A stretch of 64,000 nt of DNA, taken from NCBI GenBank assembly GCA_051893555.1, contig JBJFHL010000086.1, positions 22,907 through 86,906 on the forward strand, written 5' to 3'. The stretch is from RGIG7179 sp051893555 (GTDB lineage Bacteria; Bacillota; Clostridia; Peptostreptococcales; Anaerovoracaceae). Each line of letters starts with the position of its first letter. The stretch's first letter is position 1. Made by a program: the position numbers and the translations under genes. This document shows positions 1-9,207 of this stretch, one piece after another. The notes under the pieces were generated by a model. It was not told where the DNA came from. It worked only from the letters and a program-made list of their open reading frames with translations, and made no database searches.

Positions 1-216
1 GAAGCATCCGACATCCATGGCGTCCAGCGTGGGCCGCCCGGCGAAAATATGGGCCGGCGCATCCATATGGGTTCCCGTGTGGGAATACATGGTCAGCAGT
101 GTCTCTTTGAACCCGTCTTTCTCATAGGTGCTTGCCGGCTCCAGCTTCGGGCCTTCCGTGCCCGGGTAAACCGGCATTTTTTCTGTAATGGTCTGTGTCA
201 GATCAATGACTCTCAT
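1..216 (-). CDS. Cyclase family protein (kynurenine formamidase-like), 3' truncated by window edge
   Basis: Only the first 72 codons lie in the window; the gene continues past base 1. The translation opens MRVIDLTQTI and carries HTGTHMDAPAH at about residues 47-57, the metal-binding signature of the cyclase/arylformamidase superfamily (PF04199). Members hydrolyse amide or lactone-type bonds in a zinc- or manganese-dependent way. The start ATG at 216 follows a GGAAGGGAT-type ribosome-binding site. The substrate cannot be told from this fragment. Confidence 0.85.
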   Translation of the reverse strand, partial: MRVIDLTQTITEKMPVYPGTEGPKLEPASTYEKDGFKETLLTMYSHTGTHMDAPAHIFAGRPTLDAMDVGCF

Positions 217-290
217 CCAAATCCCTTCCTTTCTGTTTCTACTTAGAATTATATTCCAGCCGTCCCGCTGCGTCAATGGAAAGCGCAATG

Positions 291-336
291 AAAAAAGAGC
301 ACATGAGAATCTGCTCGGATTCCGAATGTGCTCTTT
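291..336 (-). terminator. Rho-independent terminator of the Rpn-family gene
   Basis: AAAGAGCACAT (294-304) pairs perfectly with ATGTGCTCTTT (326-336). Read on the minus strand the stem is followed by a run of six T. It lies 35 bp past the stop codon of the minus-strand gene ending at 371. Confidence 0.8.
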
Positions 337-370
337 CGTCTCGAAATATTGGTTTCTAAAATTATGGTTT

Positions 371-1498
371 CTAAATATGAAGTTCTTCCATCAGTTTGTC
401 CCGGAAGGTTTCGTCCGTTTCTGCCTTTGCCAGTTCGTCAAACCGTCCCCTTTTTACCAATTCACTGGTCAGCCGGTTTCTGCGCAGTGCTTTTTCTGCC
501 TTTTCTTCGGCACGCTGCTTTTCTGCTTCGATGCGGGCCTTTTCTGCTTCGGCCTGCTGCTTCTCCGCTTCGATGCGTGCCTTTTCTTCTTCTGCCTGCT
601 GCTTCTCCGCTTCGACGCGTTTCTTTTCAGTTTCGACTTGCTTTATCTCTTCTTCGGCGCGCTTTATTTCTTCTTCAATCTTCTTTTTCTCGGCTTCTAT
701 CCGGTCTTTTTCTGTTTTCACCCGATCCAGACTCGTCTGGATGCGCAGCATCTCATCGTATAAGGTCACTCTTTCCCGAACCCCCTCTCTGTTTGCGGCT
801 TCTTCCACTGCCCGATCCATCTGTTTCAGAAGCACATCGCCTTCCGGCGCTTCACCTGTCTGCAGATAGCGGAAGAAGCTTTCCAGTTCCTTCGGCACAT
901 TTTCTGTGCAATTTGCGTTCAAGAATATTGTAAACTGTCCGTCCCCAAGAATCAAGTTATTTTTTCCGTCACACATCTGAAAAGAATATATGGGCATGTT
1001 TTTTTCAAAAGGATCAAACAAGCAGATAAAGATCACGTACCCCGGCTTCAGATTACTATATTCCTCGCCCCGTTCCATGCTGTACACCGTCATAACGCTC
1101 TGATAATATCTGCTTCGCTGGGGCAGATATTCCTGATAGGTCACCTGAAGTTCTATGTCATACCATTCCTCGTCATTTTCAAACAGCACATCCAGACGAA
1201 CGGCTTTTGCATCTGCCGCAACTGCCACAGTTCGCTCCGTTTCCGCTTTTCCATCCGATATTCCTGCATCCGGCCCGGAATTCTGCTCCGAATCGTTTTC
1301 CGCTTCGTCCTCTGCGTCGTCCTCCTCGTCGTCCGCTATTTCATATTTCAGCTGAACTTCCTTCACCTTCCGATCCGGAAAAATCCGTTCAAGCAGACCC
1401 CGGCAAAGCTCCGGATTCTGCATTACAATCGAAAAAATGACCGGATTACAAATCGTATATTTCTTTGGATTTCTCTTCTTATGTTTCATTTGTTTCAT
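371..1498 (-). CDS. Rpn family recombination-promoting nuclease / PD-(D/E)XK transposase-like protein
   Basis: 375 aa. The ATG at 1498 is chosen because GAGGAAAA sits just upstream; the open frame extends further to 1717 but without a ribosome-binding site. The central part has the family pattern: VRLDVLFENDEEWYDIELQ (Asp plus E-x-Q of a PD-(D/E)XK core), then QRSRYYQSVM and GYVIFICLFDPF, typical of the TIGR01784/Rpn group. Residues about 50-90 form an acidic insertion. The C-terminal third is a charged coiled coil made of near-repeats of EAEKQQAEEEKARI, also visible as DNA repeats around 520-720. Rpn proteins nick DNA and stimulate RecA-independent recombination; whether this one is active is unknown. 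No inverted terminal repeats were seen, so it is not called an insertion sequence. Confidence 0.8.
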   Translation of the reverse strand: MKQMKHKKRNPKKYTICNPVIFSIVMQNPELCRGLLERIFPDRKVKEVQLKYEIADDEEDDAEDEAENDSEQNSGPDAGISDGKAETERTVAVAADAKAVRLDVLFENDEEWYDIELQVTYQEYLPQRSRYYQSVMTVYSMERGEEYSNLKPGYVIFICLFDPFEKNMPIYSFQMCDGKNNLILGDGQFTIFLNANCTENVPKELESFFRYLQTGEAPEGDVLLKQMDRAVEEAANREGVRERVTLYDEMLRIQTSLDRVKTEKDRIEAEKKKIEEEIKRAEEEIKQVETEKKRVEAEKQQAEEEKARIEAEKQQAEAEKARIEAEKQRAEEKAEKALRRNRLTSELVKRGRFDELAKAETDETFRDKLMEELHI

Positions 1499-1790
1499 CT
1501 TGTTTTCCTCGTTCCTCTTTTCTCTTATGCACTTATGGTGAATTACTATGTTAAATGGAAGAAAACATTTTCTATAGTAAAATTCTACCATCAATCTCTT
1601 GTGGTTCAAGAGGAATCTTTTTACAAACTTCGACCTGACCTGCCACAGTCCGACACGACTTGTCATAAAGATCTCCAGTTCGACTTTATTCAACTTCATT
1701 CGACGGTTTATTTCCAAAAAAACACGCCCACCGGTTACAATGAGCGTGAAATCTTCAGACTGTATTCACTTTTTCTTCTGTCAGGCACAG

Positions 1791-3176
1791 TTATTTCGTC
1801 CCGTACTTCTCTGCCAGGATCCGTGCCACCAGCACGCCGCTGGCCGAGGCCTGGGACAGGGAGTGGGTCACGCCGGAGCCGTCGCCGATGGCGTACAGAC
1901 CCTTCACTGCCGTTTCCATGTGTTCATCCACTTCCACCTTCATGTTGTAGAACTTGACTTCCACACCATAGAGCAGTGTGTCTTCATTGGCCGTGCCCGG
2001 CGCAATCTTATCCAGGGCGTAGATCATCTCGATGATGTCATCCAGCTGCCGCTTCGGAATCACCAGAGAAAGGTCGCCGGCCGTGGCTTTCAGAGTCGGC
2101 CGGGTAAAGCATTTTTCCATGCGCCGCTCGCTGGAGCGACGTCCTTTCACCAGATCCCCGAACCGCTGCAGCAGAACGCCGCCGCCCAGCATGTTGGACA
2201 GGCGGGCGATGGATTCGCCGTACTCGTTGCTGTCCTCGAACGGCTCGGTAAAGGTGTTGGATACCAGCAGGGCGAAGTTGGTGTTTTCCGTCCGCAGCGC
2301 CGGATCCGCATAGCTGTGGCCGTTGACGGTGACAATGCCGTTGGTATTTTCAGCTACCACTTCCCCGTATGGATTCATGCAGAAGGTCCGCACCAGGTCG
2401 TTGTATTTTTCCGTCTGATAGACGAACTTGCTCTCATAGACCTGATCGGTGATATGTGCGAAAATCTCCGCAGGAAGTTCCACACGGACGCCGATGTCCA
2501 CCCGGTTCTTTTTCTGCTTTATGCCCAGATGATCGCAGACGCTGCCCATCCATTTGGAGCCGGACCGGCCGGTGGCCAGCACCAGATCCCGGCAGGCAAA
2601 CTGCTCACCCCGGTCCGTGGTTACAAGGAAAGTACCGTCTTCCTGCTGTTCCACCGTTTCCAGGGTGGTGTGGAACCGGCATTCCACCGTATTCCTGATA
2701 TAGTCGTAAATACGGCCCAGAATCTCCACATTCCGGTCCGTTCCCAGATGGCGCACCTTGGCCTCCAGCAGATGAAGGTCGTAATGGAGCGCCTGAGTTT
2801 TCAGTTCCTTATTGGTGCTGTAGAGCTTCGCCTCGCTGCCGCCGAATCCGCAAAGCACATCGTCCACATATTCCATCAGCTCCATGGCTTTTTCCACGCC
2901 CACATACTTATGGAGATCGCCGCCGAACTGGGTGGTGATGTTATACTTGCCGTCAGACAGGGTCCCGGCTCCGCCGTAGCCGTTCATAATGTGGCATGGC
3001 CTGCATTTGATGCAGGTGGGTGTTACACCCTTCTTGATGGGACAGAGACGCTTCTCCAGCGGCGCACCTTTCTCCACCATGAGAATCTCCGCCTTACAGC
3101 CGGCCTTCGTCAGTTCATATGCCATGAACACGCCGCCGGCGCCGGCGCCCGCAATGATGATGTCGTATGTTTTCAT
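1791..3176 (-). CDS. FAD-dependent dehydrogenase, COG2509-like
   Basis: 461 aa. The start is placed at the ATG (3176) of MKTYDIIIAGAGAGG, preceded by AAGGAG; upstream codons in the frame are low-complexity and lack a ribosome-binding site. The N-terminal GAGAGG (about residues 9-14) is an FAD Rossmann loop. It is followed by a Cys-rich stretch (CPIKKG, then CIKCRPC) and NGYGGAGTLSDGKYN, characteristic of the uncharacterised COG2509 NAD(FAD)-utilising dehydrogenases. The C-terminal GLYAIGDGSGVTHSLSQA is the usual second FAD-contact motif. The substrate is unknown. It stands alone between the DUF1292 gene and the Rpn gene. Confidence 0.85.
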   Translation of the reverse strand: MKTYDIIIAGAGAGGVFMAYELTKAGCKAEILMVEKGAPLEKRLCPIKKGVTPTCIKCRPCHIMNGYGGAGTLSDGKYNITTQFGGDLHKYVGVEKAMELMEYVDDVLCGFGGSEAKLYSTNKELKTQALHYDLHLLEAKVRHLGTDRNVEILGRIYDYIRNTVECRFHTTLETVEQQEDGTFLVTTDRGEQFACRDLVLATGRSGSKWMGSVCDHLGIKQKKNRVDIGVRVELPAEIFAHITDQVYESKFVYQTEKYNDLVRTFCMNPYGEVVAENTNGIVTVNGHSYADPALRTENTNFALLVSNTFTEPFEDSNEYGESIARLSNMLGGGVLLQRFGDLVKGRRSSERRMEKCFTRPTLKATAGDLSLVIPKRQLDDIIEMIYALDKIAPGTANEDTLLYGVEVKFYNMKVEVDEHMETAVKGLYAIGDGSGVTHSLSQASASGVLVARILAEKYGTK

Positions 3177-3254
3177 ATACTTTCTCCTTCTTTTGCGGCT
3201 GCGGCCCCTCCCATCTTCCGCCTGCCACGGTTCACCCATGCAATAACACAATAA

Positions 3255-3282
3255 ATCCCGGGAAAGTGTGCTCTCCCGGGAT
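3255..3282 (-). terminator. Hairpin after the DUF1292 gene
   Basis: ATCCCGGGA (3255-3263) and TCCCGGGAT (3274-3282) form a perfect 9-bp stem. On the minus strand it lies 28 bp past the DUF1292 stop and is followed by TTATTGTGTT, a weak T-rich tail. Confidence 0.55.
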
Positions 3283-3309
3283 CCTGATTTCAGATGATCT
3301 GTAGATTTT

Positions 3310-3585
3310 CTACTCTTCTTCCATCATAATCTTGTCGAACTCAGCGACAACCGCTTCAAACTCTGCATCATCTTCGATGTCAACCAGTTCGAATTCATCT
3401 TCGCCGACTTCCTGGTAGCCGTAGATGTAAACATCATCGGTTCCGTCATCCGGGATCAGGGCGATGTATTCCTTACCGTTGTAGTCGAACACACCCATGA
3501 TCTCACATTCCACTTCAGCACCATCGTCAAATTCCAGCGTGATGACTTCAGTTTCTTCTACTTCAATGTTTCTTTCGTCAGCCAT
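3310..3585 (-). CDS. DUF1292 domain-containing protein (YrzB-like)
   Basis: 91 aa, very acidic. It shows the DUF1292 pattern: VITLEFDDGAEVECEIMGVF, then YIALIPDD and VYIYGY, ending in a Glu-rich tail. The ATG at 3585 has GGAGG six bases upstream. In Firmicutes such proteins usually sit near yrrK/ruvX-type genes; here the gene is alone after uvrC, with its own terminator. The molecular role is not known. Confidence 0.9.
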   Translation of the reverse strand: MADERNIEVEETEVITLEFDDGAEVECEIMGVFDYNGKEYIALIPDDGTDDVYIYGYQEVGEDEFELVDIEDDAEFEAVVAEFDKIMMEEE

Positions 3586-3680
3586 AATGTTCCTCCATGT
3601 ATAATTTACAAAAAATTAAGCTCTCACTTATTTCCGGGCGTTTTGCCCACATCCACTATACCACAAGTATCCGATGGTTT

Positions 3681-5504
3681 TCAACTAAAATATTCCAAAA
3701 TCGCCTTTGCATTTTGTTCAGAAATTCCCGGTACCTCCATTAGCTTTTCCAGACTTGCGTTTTTTATGTCCTCCACCGTCTGAAAATGTGAAAGCAGCGC
3801 ATTTCTTTTGACCGGCCCGATACCGTGGATGTTATCCAGCACAGAGCGAATGGAGTTCTTGTTATGGAGACTCCGGTGGTAGTCGATGGCAAACCGGTGG
3901 ACTTCCTCCTGGATCGTGCCGCAGTAATGAAAGAGCAGCGGGTGTTCACTGAGCAAAATCTCATCGCCCCGGCCGTTGACCAGTGCCCGGGTTCTGTGGC
4001 TGTCGTCTTTGGCCATGCCCAGCACCGGAATGGATATTTTCATGGCAATCAGCACTTTCTCCGCCGCCGTTACCTGGCCCTGTCCGCCGTCCATGAGAAT
4101 CACATCCGGCAGCGTCTTAAATCCCGGATCCCCTGCTTCTGCCCGTTTGAACCGGCGAAACAACATTTCCTGCAGGCTGCCGTAATCGTTGGGCCCCTCG
4201 ATGGTTTTAATCTTAAACCTGCGGTAATCCTTCCGCACCGGCTTCAGGTTCTGAAAGACCACCATGGCCCCCACCGTATCCACGCCGTTGGTGTTGGAAA
4301 TGTCGTAAGACTCGATCCGGTATGCATCCTTATGGAATCCCAGCAGGCTTTCCAGTTCCCGGACCAGCGCCTGATTCCGCTCCTCGCCGGACTTCAGTTT
4401 CTCTTCCAGATTTTTCGTCATTTCCACCGTATCCCGCTGAGCCAGATTCAGCAGAGCCTTTTTATCTCCCCGCTGCGGTACGAAAATGCGGACCTTGCGT
4501 CCTTCTCCCTGGGATTCCAGAAAGGCTTCAATCAGTTCCGCTTCTTTCAGGGGCTGCTGCACCAGAATCTCTCCCGGCACCACGGCCCACTGGCTGTAAT
4601 ACTGTTTGATGAAGCCGCCGATCAGGCTGTCGTAGTCATCATCGGCACCGTCCTGCATGGCGAAGGTTTCCCGGCCCGACAGCTTGCCGTCACGCACCGT
4701 AAAGAGAACCACAGACTGGGTCTGCCCGGCACGCACCGGCAACACCACATCCAGATCCTTTCCATTTACCATGGTCACCCGCTGTACCTCGCCAATGGAT
4801 TTCGCTGCCGTGATATAGTCCCGATACACTGCCGCTTCTTCATACTGCATGGCTTCCGAGCAGGCCATCATCTTTTCCGTCAGATAATCGATCAGCTTCT
4901 TCTGGTGACCGGCGAGAAATTCCACCGCCGCATCGATATATTCCCCATATTCCTCCCGGGAAACCTGGCCGGTACAGACTCCAAGGCACTCCTGAATATG
5001 GTAGTTGAGACATGGCCTGTGCCCCTCCGGAAACCTGGACGCCGAACAGCGCTTGAGGGTGTAGATTTTGTTCAGAAGATCGATGATCTGATTGACTGCC
5101 CCGGCATCGCTGTAGGGTCCGAAATACTTGTCGCCGTCTCTGGCGATGAGCCGGGTCTTGAGAATGCGGGGATAGTCCTCGGACAGGGTCACTTTGATGT
5201 AGGGATAGGTTTTGTCGTCCCGGAGCAAAACATTATATTTCGGCGCGTATTTTTTAATCAGGTTGCATTCGAGAATCAGCGCCTCCATCTCTGTCTGGCA
5301 GGTGATGTACTCGAATTCGGCGATATGGGACACCATGGCCCGCACCTTTGGAGTCTGGTTGGCGGGACTCTGGAAATACTGACGGACCCGGTTTTTCAGG
5401 GAAATGGCTTTTCCCACATAGATGACCTGGCCCAGCTTGTCTTTATGAAGATAGACCCCCGGTGAATCGGGCAGCTTCTTCAGGTTTTCCTTGATATCAA
5501 ACAT
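3681..5504 (-). CDS. uvrC: UvrABC system protein C (excinuclease subunit)
   Basis: 607 aa, full length for the family. UvrC makes the two incisions around bulky DNA lesions after UvrA/UvrB recognition. An N-terminal GIY-YIG nuclease is visible (PGVYLHKDKLGQVIYVGKA, about residues 15-33), a UVR motif near 200-235 (KKLIDYLTEKMMACSEAMQYEEAAVYRD region), a UvrC RNase H-like domain (SYDISNTNGVDTVGAMVV around 400; VILMDGGQGQ near 475), and a C-terminal helix-hairpin-helix pair (IHGIGPVKRNALL, VPGISEQNAKAI). The start ATG shares its A with the upstream TGA stop (TGATG), indicating translational coupling to the carboxypeptidase gene. Confidence 0.97.
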   Translation of the reverse strand: MFDIKENLKKLPDSPGVYLHKDKLGQVIYVGKAISLKNRVRQYFQSPANQTPKVRAMVSHIAEFEYITCQTEMEALILECNLIKKYAPKYNVLLRDDKTYPYIKVTLSEDYPRILKTRLIARDGDKYFGPYSDAGAVNQIIDLLNKIYTLKRCSASRFPEGHRPCLNYHIQECLGVCTGQVSREEYGEYIDAAVEFLAGHQKKLIDYLTEKMMACSEAMQYEEAAVYRDYITAAKSIGEVQRVTMVNGKDLDVVLPVRAGQTQSVVLFTVRDGKLSGRETFAMQDGADDDYDSLIGGFIKQYYSQWAVVPGEILVQQPLKEAELIEAFLESQGEGRKVRIFVPQRGDKKALLNLAQRDTVEMTKNLEEKLKSGEERNQALVRELESLLGFHKDAYRIESYDISNTNGVDTVGAMVVFQNLKPVRKDYRRFKIKTIEGPNDYGSLQEMLFRRFKRAEAGDPGFKTLPDVILMDGGQGQVTAAEKVLIAMKISIPVLGMAKDDSHRTRALVNGRGDEILLSEHPLLFHYCGTIQEEVHRFAIDYHRSLHNKNSIRSVLDNIHGIGPVKRNALLSHFQTVEDIKNASLEKLMEVPGISEQNAKAILEYFS

Positions 5505-6886
5505 CAGTACGGCCAGCCTCTCTGTTTCATGCTCTGTTCTCGTTCCAGTTCACGGCGTGCGGCTTCCATGATCCGCTGCTGACGGCGGCGCTTTTTCTTT
5601 TTCATATTGATGGCCCGCAGGGTGAAGATAGCGATGAGGAATACCACCACCAGTGCCAGCACGGTACATATCACAACGGTCTGGAAATTGGTGATGCCGA
5701 AGCGGGACAGGAACCAGCCTGTCTCCACGTTTTCGGCTGCCAGAAGGTCGATGCTGCGCACCAGCTCATCTGCCAGATAAATCTCCACCGTTCCGATTTT
5801 CTGGTCCTTTTTCACCGGTGCGGTCAGATCCTCTTCATAAACCGCCTGGGTGGTGACCAGGGAGGCAGAGGCGCCTTCCGGCAGATTGATATAGCCCGGG
5901 TCTGCTGCGACACCCTTCACCCGGTTGGTGGCTCCGCCCTTCAGCTTCGCCGCCTCGAATTCCGTTCCTTTTTCGAAGACCACGTATTTGGCCACATTTT
6001 CCTTGCCGTAGTTGAGCAGCTTGCGGATGTCGGAATACCGCTTTTCCATGGTACTTCCCAGAATGACGGCATAGAGTTCCAGGCCGTCATAGTCCAGCCC
6101 TACAGTCATAGTGGCCACCTGATTTTCCGTGGTGCCCGTCTTGCCGCCGAATACACCCTTGTATTTCTTCACAGTGATGGTTCCCGAAGGAAGCTGCAAG
6201 GTTCCGCCGTCTAAAAACAGATTGCCGTTTTCCAGCTTCCGCTCCTCCGACTTGTTGGTCTTTTCGATGGTATGTTCCAACGTTCCTGCGATTTTACGCA
6301 GAGTTTCGTTTTTAAACGCTTCTTCACTGATCAGGGCGATGTCCCTGGCCGTGGAGCGATGTCCTTCTGCCGCCAGCCCGGACGGGTTGACAAAATTGGT
6401 ATTGGTGCAGCCGATGGCAGCTGCCCGCTGGTTCATCATTTTCGCGAATTTTTCCACGGAACCTGCCGTCTCGATCGCAAGGGCCATGGCCGCATCATTG
6501 GCCGATTCCAGGAGGGCAGCATACAGCAGATCCTTCACTGTGATCTTTTCCCCTTCCTGCAGGTACATCTTCGACGGGATCACATTGGTGGCTTCCGCCG
6601 TCACTTCCACTTCCTTCTTCAGATCCAGATTTTCGATGGCCAGAAGGCAGGTCATCAGCTTGGTCATGCTGGCGGGATTATATTTCTTGTCCGCGTTTTT
6701 TTCCCAGACCACTTCGCCCGTGGTGGCGCAGTAGACGATGGCGCCCTTCGCCTTGACGGACGGGTCTTTGCTCTCTGCCGCCAGTGCCGTGCTTCCGGAA
6801 ATCCAGCCTGCGGAAACCACCGCCTGGGTCAGCAGAATGCTTATCATCAGTATTGTTGTCAGCGTTTGTTTCAGAAATCGTTTCAT
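5504..6886 (-). CDS. D-alanyl-D-alanine carboxypeptidase (DacF/PBP5 type, peptidase S11)
   Basis: 460 aa. It trims the terminal D-Ala from peptidoglycan stem peptides outside the cell. A signal peptide covers roughly residues 1-37 (ending STALAAES). Catalytic motifs are S73-M-T-K76, S128-A-N130 and K249-T-G251. A PBP5 C-terminal beta domain follows, and a transmembrane anchor near 393-420 precedes a Lys/Arg-rich cytoplasmic tail, so the protein is probably tethered at both ends of its maturation. Spore-formers use DacF-type enzymes for cortex cross-link control; vegetative DacA-like function is equally possible. It is coupled to uvrC by a one-base overlap. Confidence 0.93.
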   Translation of the reverse strand: MKRFLKQTLTTILMISILLTQAVVSAGWISGSTALAAESKDPSVKAKGAIVYCATTGEVVWEKNADKKYNPASMTKLMTCLLAIENLDLKKEVEVTAEATNVIPSKMYLQEGEKITVKDLLYAALLESANDAAMALAIETAGSVEKFAKMMNQRAAAIGCTNTNFVNPSGLAAEGHRSTARDIALISEEAFKNETLRKIAGTLEHTIEKTNKSEERKLENGNLFLDGGTLQLPSGTITVKKYKGVFGGKTGTTENQVATMTVGLDYDGLELYAVILGSTMEKRYSDIRKLLNYGKENVAKYVVFEKGTEFEAAKLKGGATNRVKGVAADPGYINLPEGASASLVTTQAVYEEDLTAPVKKDQKIGTVEIYLADELVRSIDLLAAENVETGWFLSRFGITNFQTVVICTVLALVVVFLIAIFTLRAINMKKKKRRRQQRIMEAARRELEREQSMKQRGWPY

Positions 6887-7029
6887 TCGAGTCCATGTTC
6901 CCCTTTATTTTTGAATTTCATACAATTTATATTATACAGGGAAACCGGTTCTTTCGCAAGAGATCCGTTTCATTCGATGGATTTGTGGTATATAAAAAAA
7001 GAATATCTTATATTATTGGAGGCAAAATT

Positions 7030-7635
7030 ATGTACATGACATGTCTGGATCTGGAAGGCGTCCTGGTCCCTGAAATCTGGGTCGCATTCGCAGAAGAAAC
7101 CGGAATTCCCGAACTGAAAAAAACCACCCGTGATGAACCGGATTACGACAAGCTGATGAAATATCGGCTGGACATCCTGAAGGAACACGGCCTGGGCCTG
7201 AAAGAAATTCAGGCAACCATCGAAAAAATAGACCCGATGCCGGGCGCAAAGGAATTTCTGGACGAACTTCGATCTTTCACCCAGGTTGTCATTATCAGTG
7301 ATACGTTCACCCAGTTTGCACAGCCGCTGATGAAAAAACTGGGCTGGCCGACTTTGTTCTGCAATGAACTGGTGGTAGCCGAAAACGGAGAAGTCACCGA
7401 TTTCAAAATGCGGATCGAAAATTCGAAATACAGCACGGTGAAGGCGCTCCAGTCTGCCGGTGTGGAAACCATCGCCAGCGGCGACAGCTTCAACGATCTG
7501 GGCATGATCCGTGCCAGCAAGGCCGGTTTCCTGTTCCGCACCACCGATGCCATCAAGGAAGCCAATCCAGATGTTCCGGCACTGGAAACCTACGATGAGC
7601 TGCTGGCAGCCATTAAAAAGGCCATGGTAGAGTAA
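7030..7635 (+). CDS. thrH: ThrH-type HAD phosphatase (phosphoserine phosphatase / homoserine phosphotransferase)
   Basis: 201 aa. The ATG at 7030 is chosen for the GGAGG at 7018-7022. The sequence closely follows the ThrH pattern: CLDLEGVLVPEIW with the nucleophile Asp in DxEG (about residues 6-9), FAEETGIPELKKTTRD, SDTFTQFAQPLMKKLG, and the C-terminal GDSFNDLGMI loop. ThrH dephosphorylates O-phosphoserine and can pass the phosphate to homoserine. With serC and serA 2-4 kb away it would complete the phosphorylated serine pathway; this is an inference from proximity. The gene is followed by a strong terminator and so is monocistronic. Confidence 0.9.
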   Translation: MYMTCLDLEGVLVPEIWVAFAEETGIPELKKTTRDEPDYDKLMKYRLDILKEHGLGLKEIQATIEKIDPMPGAKEFLDELRSFTQVVIISDTFTQFAQPLMKKLGWPTLFCNELVVAENGEVTDFKMRIENSKYSTVKALQSAGVETIASGDSFNDLGMIRASKAGFLFRTTDAIKEANPDVPALETYDELLAAIKKAMVE

Positions 7636-7667
7636 CCCGTAAGCACAATTTGAGAATAAGTATGCTG

Positions 7668-7703
7668 CAGCCCGCCGGTCAGATGACCGGTGGGCTGTTT
7701 TTT
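7668..7703 (+). terminator. Rho-independent terminator of thrH
   Basis: CAGCCCGCCGGTCA pairs with TGACCGGTGGGCTG around a GA loop, followed by TTTTTT (7698-7703). Confidence 0.92.
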
Positions 7704-7710
7704 CATGCAA

Positions 7711-9027
7711 TCATTTCAATTTATATTTCTTCGCTGTGCCTCTACCGATCACATCAATCAGCCCATTTTCATTCATCTGGCGGGCAAGCAGATAGGCTCT
7801 CGTCTTCTTGATATTCAGCAGTTCCTGCAGATCTTCATCGGTCATTTCACCATACTCTTCCAGATAATCCATTACGGTTTTCATCTGCGGCGTGATTCCC
7901 GAAAGTACCTTTTCCTTCACCTGCGGTGCGCTTTCAGCAGCAGTACCATTGGCATTCATGTTGGGCAAAACCAGTTTGAATGTGTTGGGGGTAACTTCGA
8001 TACGGGGCTGTGCAGTACAATCTTTATAGAGTGCATAGATTTTTCGGATACCTGTTCCGTAAGATTCAATCAGTCTTAACCGATGGAAGATTTCGGCAAG
8101 CTTGCGATTGCGAGGCTGAGAAATACCGCTGCGGATATCGTCGGCTGACAAACCGGGCAGCAGTCCACCAATCGAAATAAACTCTATGCAGGAATCATTG
8201 ACATTGATAATGATGCTGCCGCTGTAACTGTAGTCACGATGGACAAGTGCATTGAGCAATGCCTCACGCAAAGCGTCTTCGGGATAATCAGAACGTTCCA
8301 TTCTCTCCAAACCCCTGAAAGTGGCAGTGGTACGATTGCAAAGCGTCAGATACGCATAGCTGTCATCCAACTGTTTGAAAATAGAGCCGCCAAACTCTTT
8401 TGCATCCTTGAAGGTGATATTGTCTGCATCACCAAATACGGCAATTTTCGTGGTGTGCTGGCACTGGTCGGACAAAATCATTGCCAGATTGGTGTACTGA
8501 TCGTCGTGAATGTTCCGCAGGCCGAGAGCGATATACTTTTCTTCGGAAAAGTCAACCTTATATCGTATGAACGTGCGCTCTGCTTCCTCAAAAGTTAATT
8601 CCTGCGATGCCGTGCGCATTTCCTCAAATACATCGCCATCGGAATCCTTTATCATTCTGCGAATCTGGTCAGGAGATGCCTGCACACTGGATGCGCCTTG
8701 ACGCACATAAACACCGGCAGGCTTCATGCCTTTCGATTTCAGATAGTAAGGCTTATAGCTTCCTTCTCCGACTTCAATCCGGATCACTTTATTATCCTGG
8801 AGAACGTAGCGCACGAACATGGTAACATCCGGTGCAATCGCATCACGAATGCCGTTGGTCAGGCGGGTGTAAGTTTCATCCACATGATCAATGCCAATCA
8901 GATTGCCCTTATCATCAATGCCAAGGTAGATAATTCCGCCGTCCGTATTGGCAAATGCAATGACTTCCTTGTAAATGTCATCAATCATCTGCGATTTAAA
9001 TTCAATGCGCTCGCTTTCATATTGCAT
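7711..9027 (-). CDS. ATP-binding AlbA_2 (Schlafen-type) domain transcriptional regulator
   Basis: 438 aa. The ATG at 9027 (MQYESERIEFKSQ) is preferred over the upstream ATG at 9042 because the latter overlaps the GGAGG that serves 9027 at 8-nt spacing. N-terminus: AlbA_2/divergent AAA_4 domain (EFKSQ, EVIAFANTDGGIIYLGIDDKG, residues about 8-45). Middle: FRGLERMERSDYPEDALREALLNALVHRDYS, the HATPase_c_4 signature seen in RecG-like C-terminal domains. C-terminus: a winged-helix-like segment (TDEDLQELLNIKKTRAYLLARQMNENGLI). Such proteins are thought to be DNA-binding regulators or accessory mobile-element genes; no target is known. It is AT-richer than its neighbours and faces a repeat-filled 570-bp gap, suggesting acquisition by transfer. 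Confidence 0.85.
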   Translation of the reverse strand: MQYESERIEFKSQMIDDIYKEVIAFANTDGGIIYLGIDDKGNLIGIDHVDETYTRLTNGIRDAIAPDVTMFVRYVLQDNKVIRIEVGEGSYKPYYLKSKGMKPAGVYVRQGASSVQASPDQIRRMIKDSDGDVFEEMRTASQELTFEEAERTFIRYKVDFSEEKYIALGLRNIHDDQYTNLAMILSDQCQHTTKIAVFGDADNITFKDAKEFGGSIFKQLDDSYAYLTLCNRTTATFRGLERMERSDYPEDALREALLNALVHRDYSYSGSIIINVNDSCIEFISIGGLLPGLSADDIRSGISQPRNRKLAEIFHRLRLIESYGTGIRKIYALYKDCTAQPRIEVTPNTFKLVLPNMNANGTAAESAPQVKEKVLSGITPQMKTVMDYLEEYGEMTDEDLQELLNIKKTRAYLLARQMNENGLIDVIGRGTAKKYKLK

Positions 9028-9068
9028 ATACAACACCTCCATGCTAACTTGATTCTATTATAAACGAA

Positions 9069-9117
9069 TTTTCACTTTTTTCAATAGTATATAGTGAAAA
9101 TTCACTTTTTATTCACT
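9069..9117. promoter_or_regulatory. TTCACT/AGTGAA repeat cluster, candidate autoregulatory operator
   Basis: The hexamer TTCACT occurs at 9071, 9101 and 9112, and its complement AGTGAA at 9093. The 9093 and 9101 copies form an inverted repeat around AA. The cluster lies 44-90 bp upstream of the AlbA_2 gene start, where its promoter should be. Binding by that protein is inferred, not shown. Confidence 0.45.
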
Positions 9118-9207
9118 CACTGATGTGAATAAAACAGATATTTTCTAATAACCAATCATGCAATGTTCAAGGAAAGGCGACTACTTTATAATCCCTTTCC
9201 ATATGAT

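Noticed and set aside
371..1498. Rpn gene as a complete insertion sequence
   Set aside because: No terminal inverted repeats or target duplication found; the family occurs as stand-alone genes.
371..1717. Rpn gene starting at 1717
   Set aside because: The extra 73 codons lack a ribosome-binding site and family similarity; ATG 1498 has GAGGAAAA.
3825..5465. Long plus-strand frames opposite uvrC, ppdK, FAD dehydrogenase and prmA
   Set aside because: They mirror strongly coding minus-strand genes, lack ribosome-binding sites and show no family motifs.
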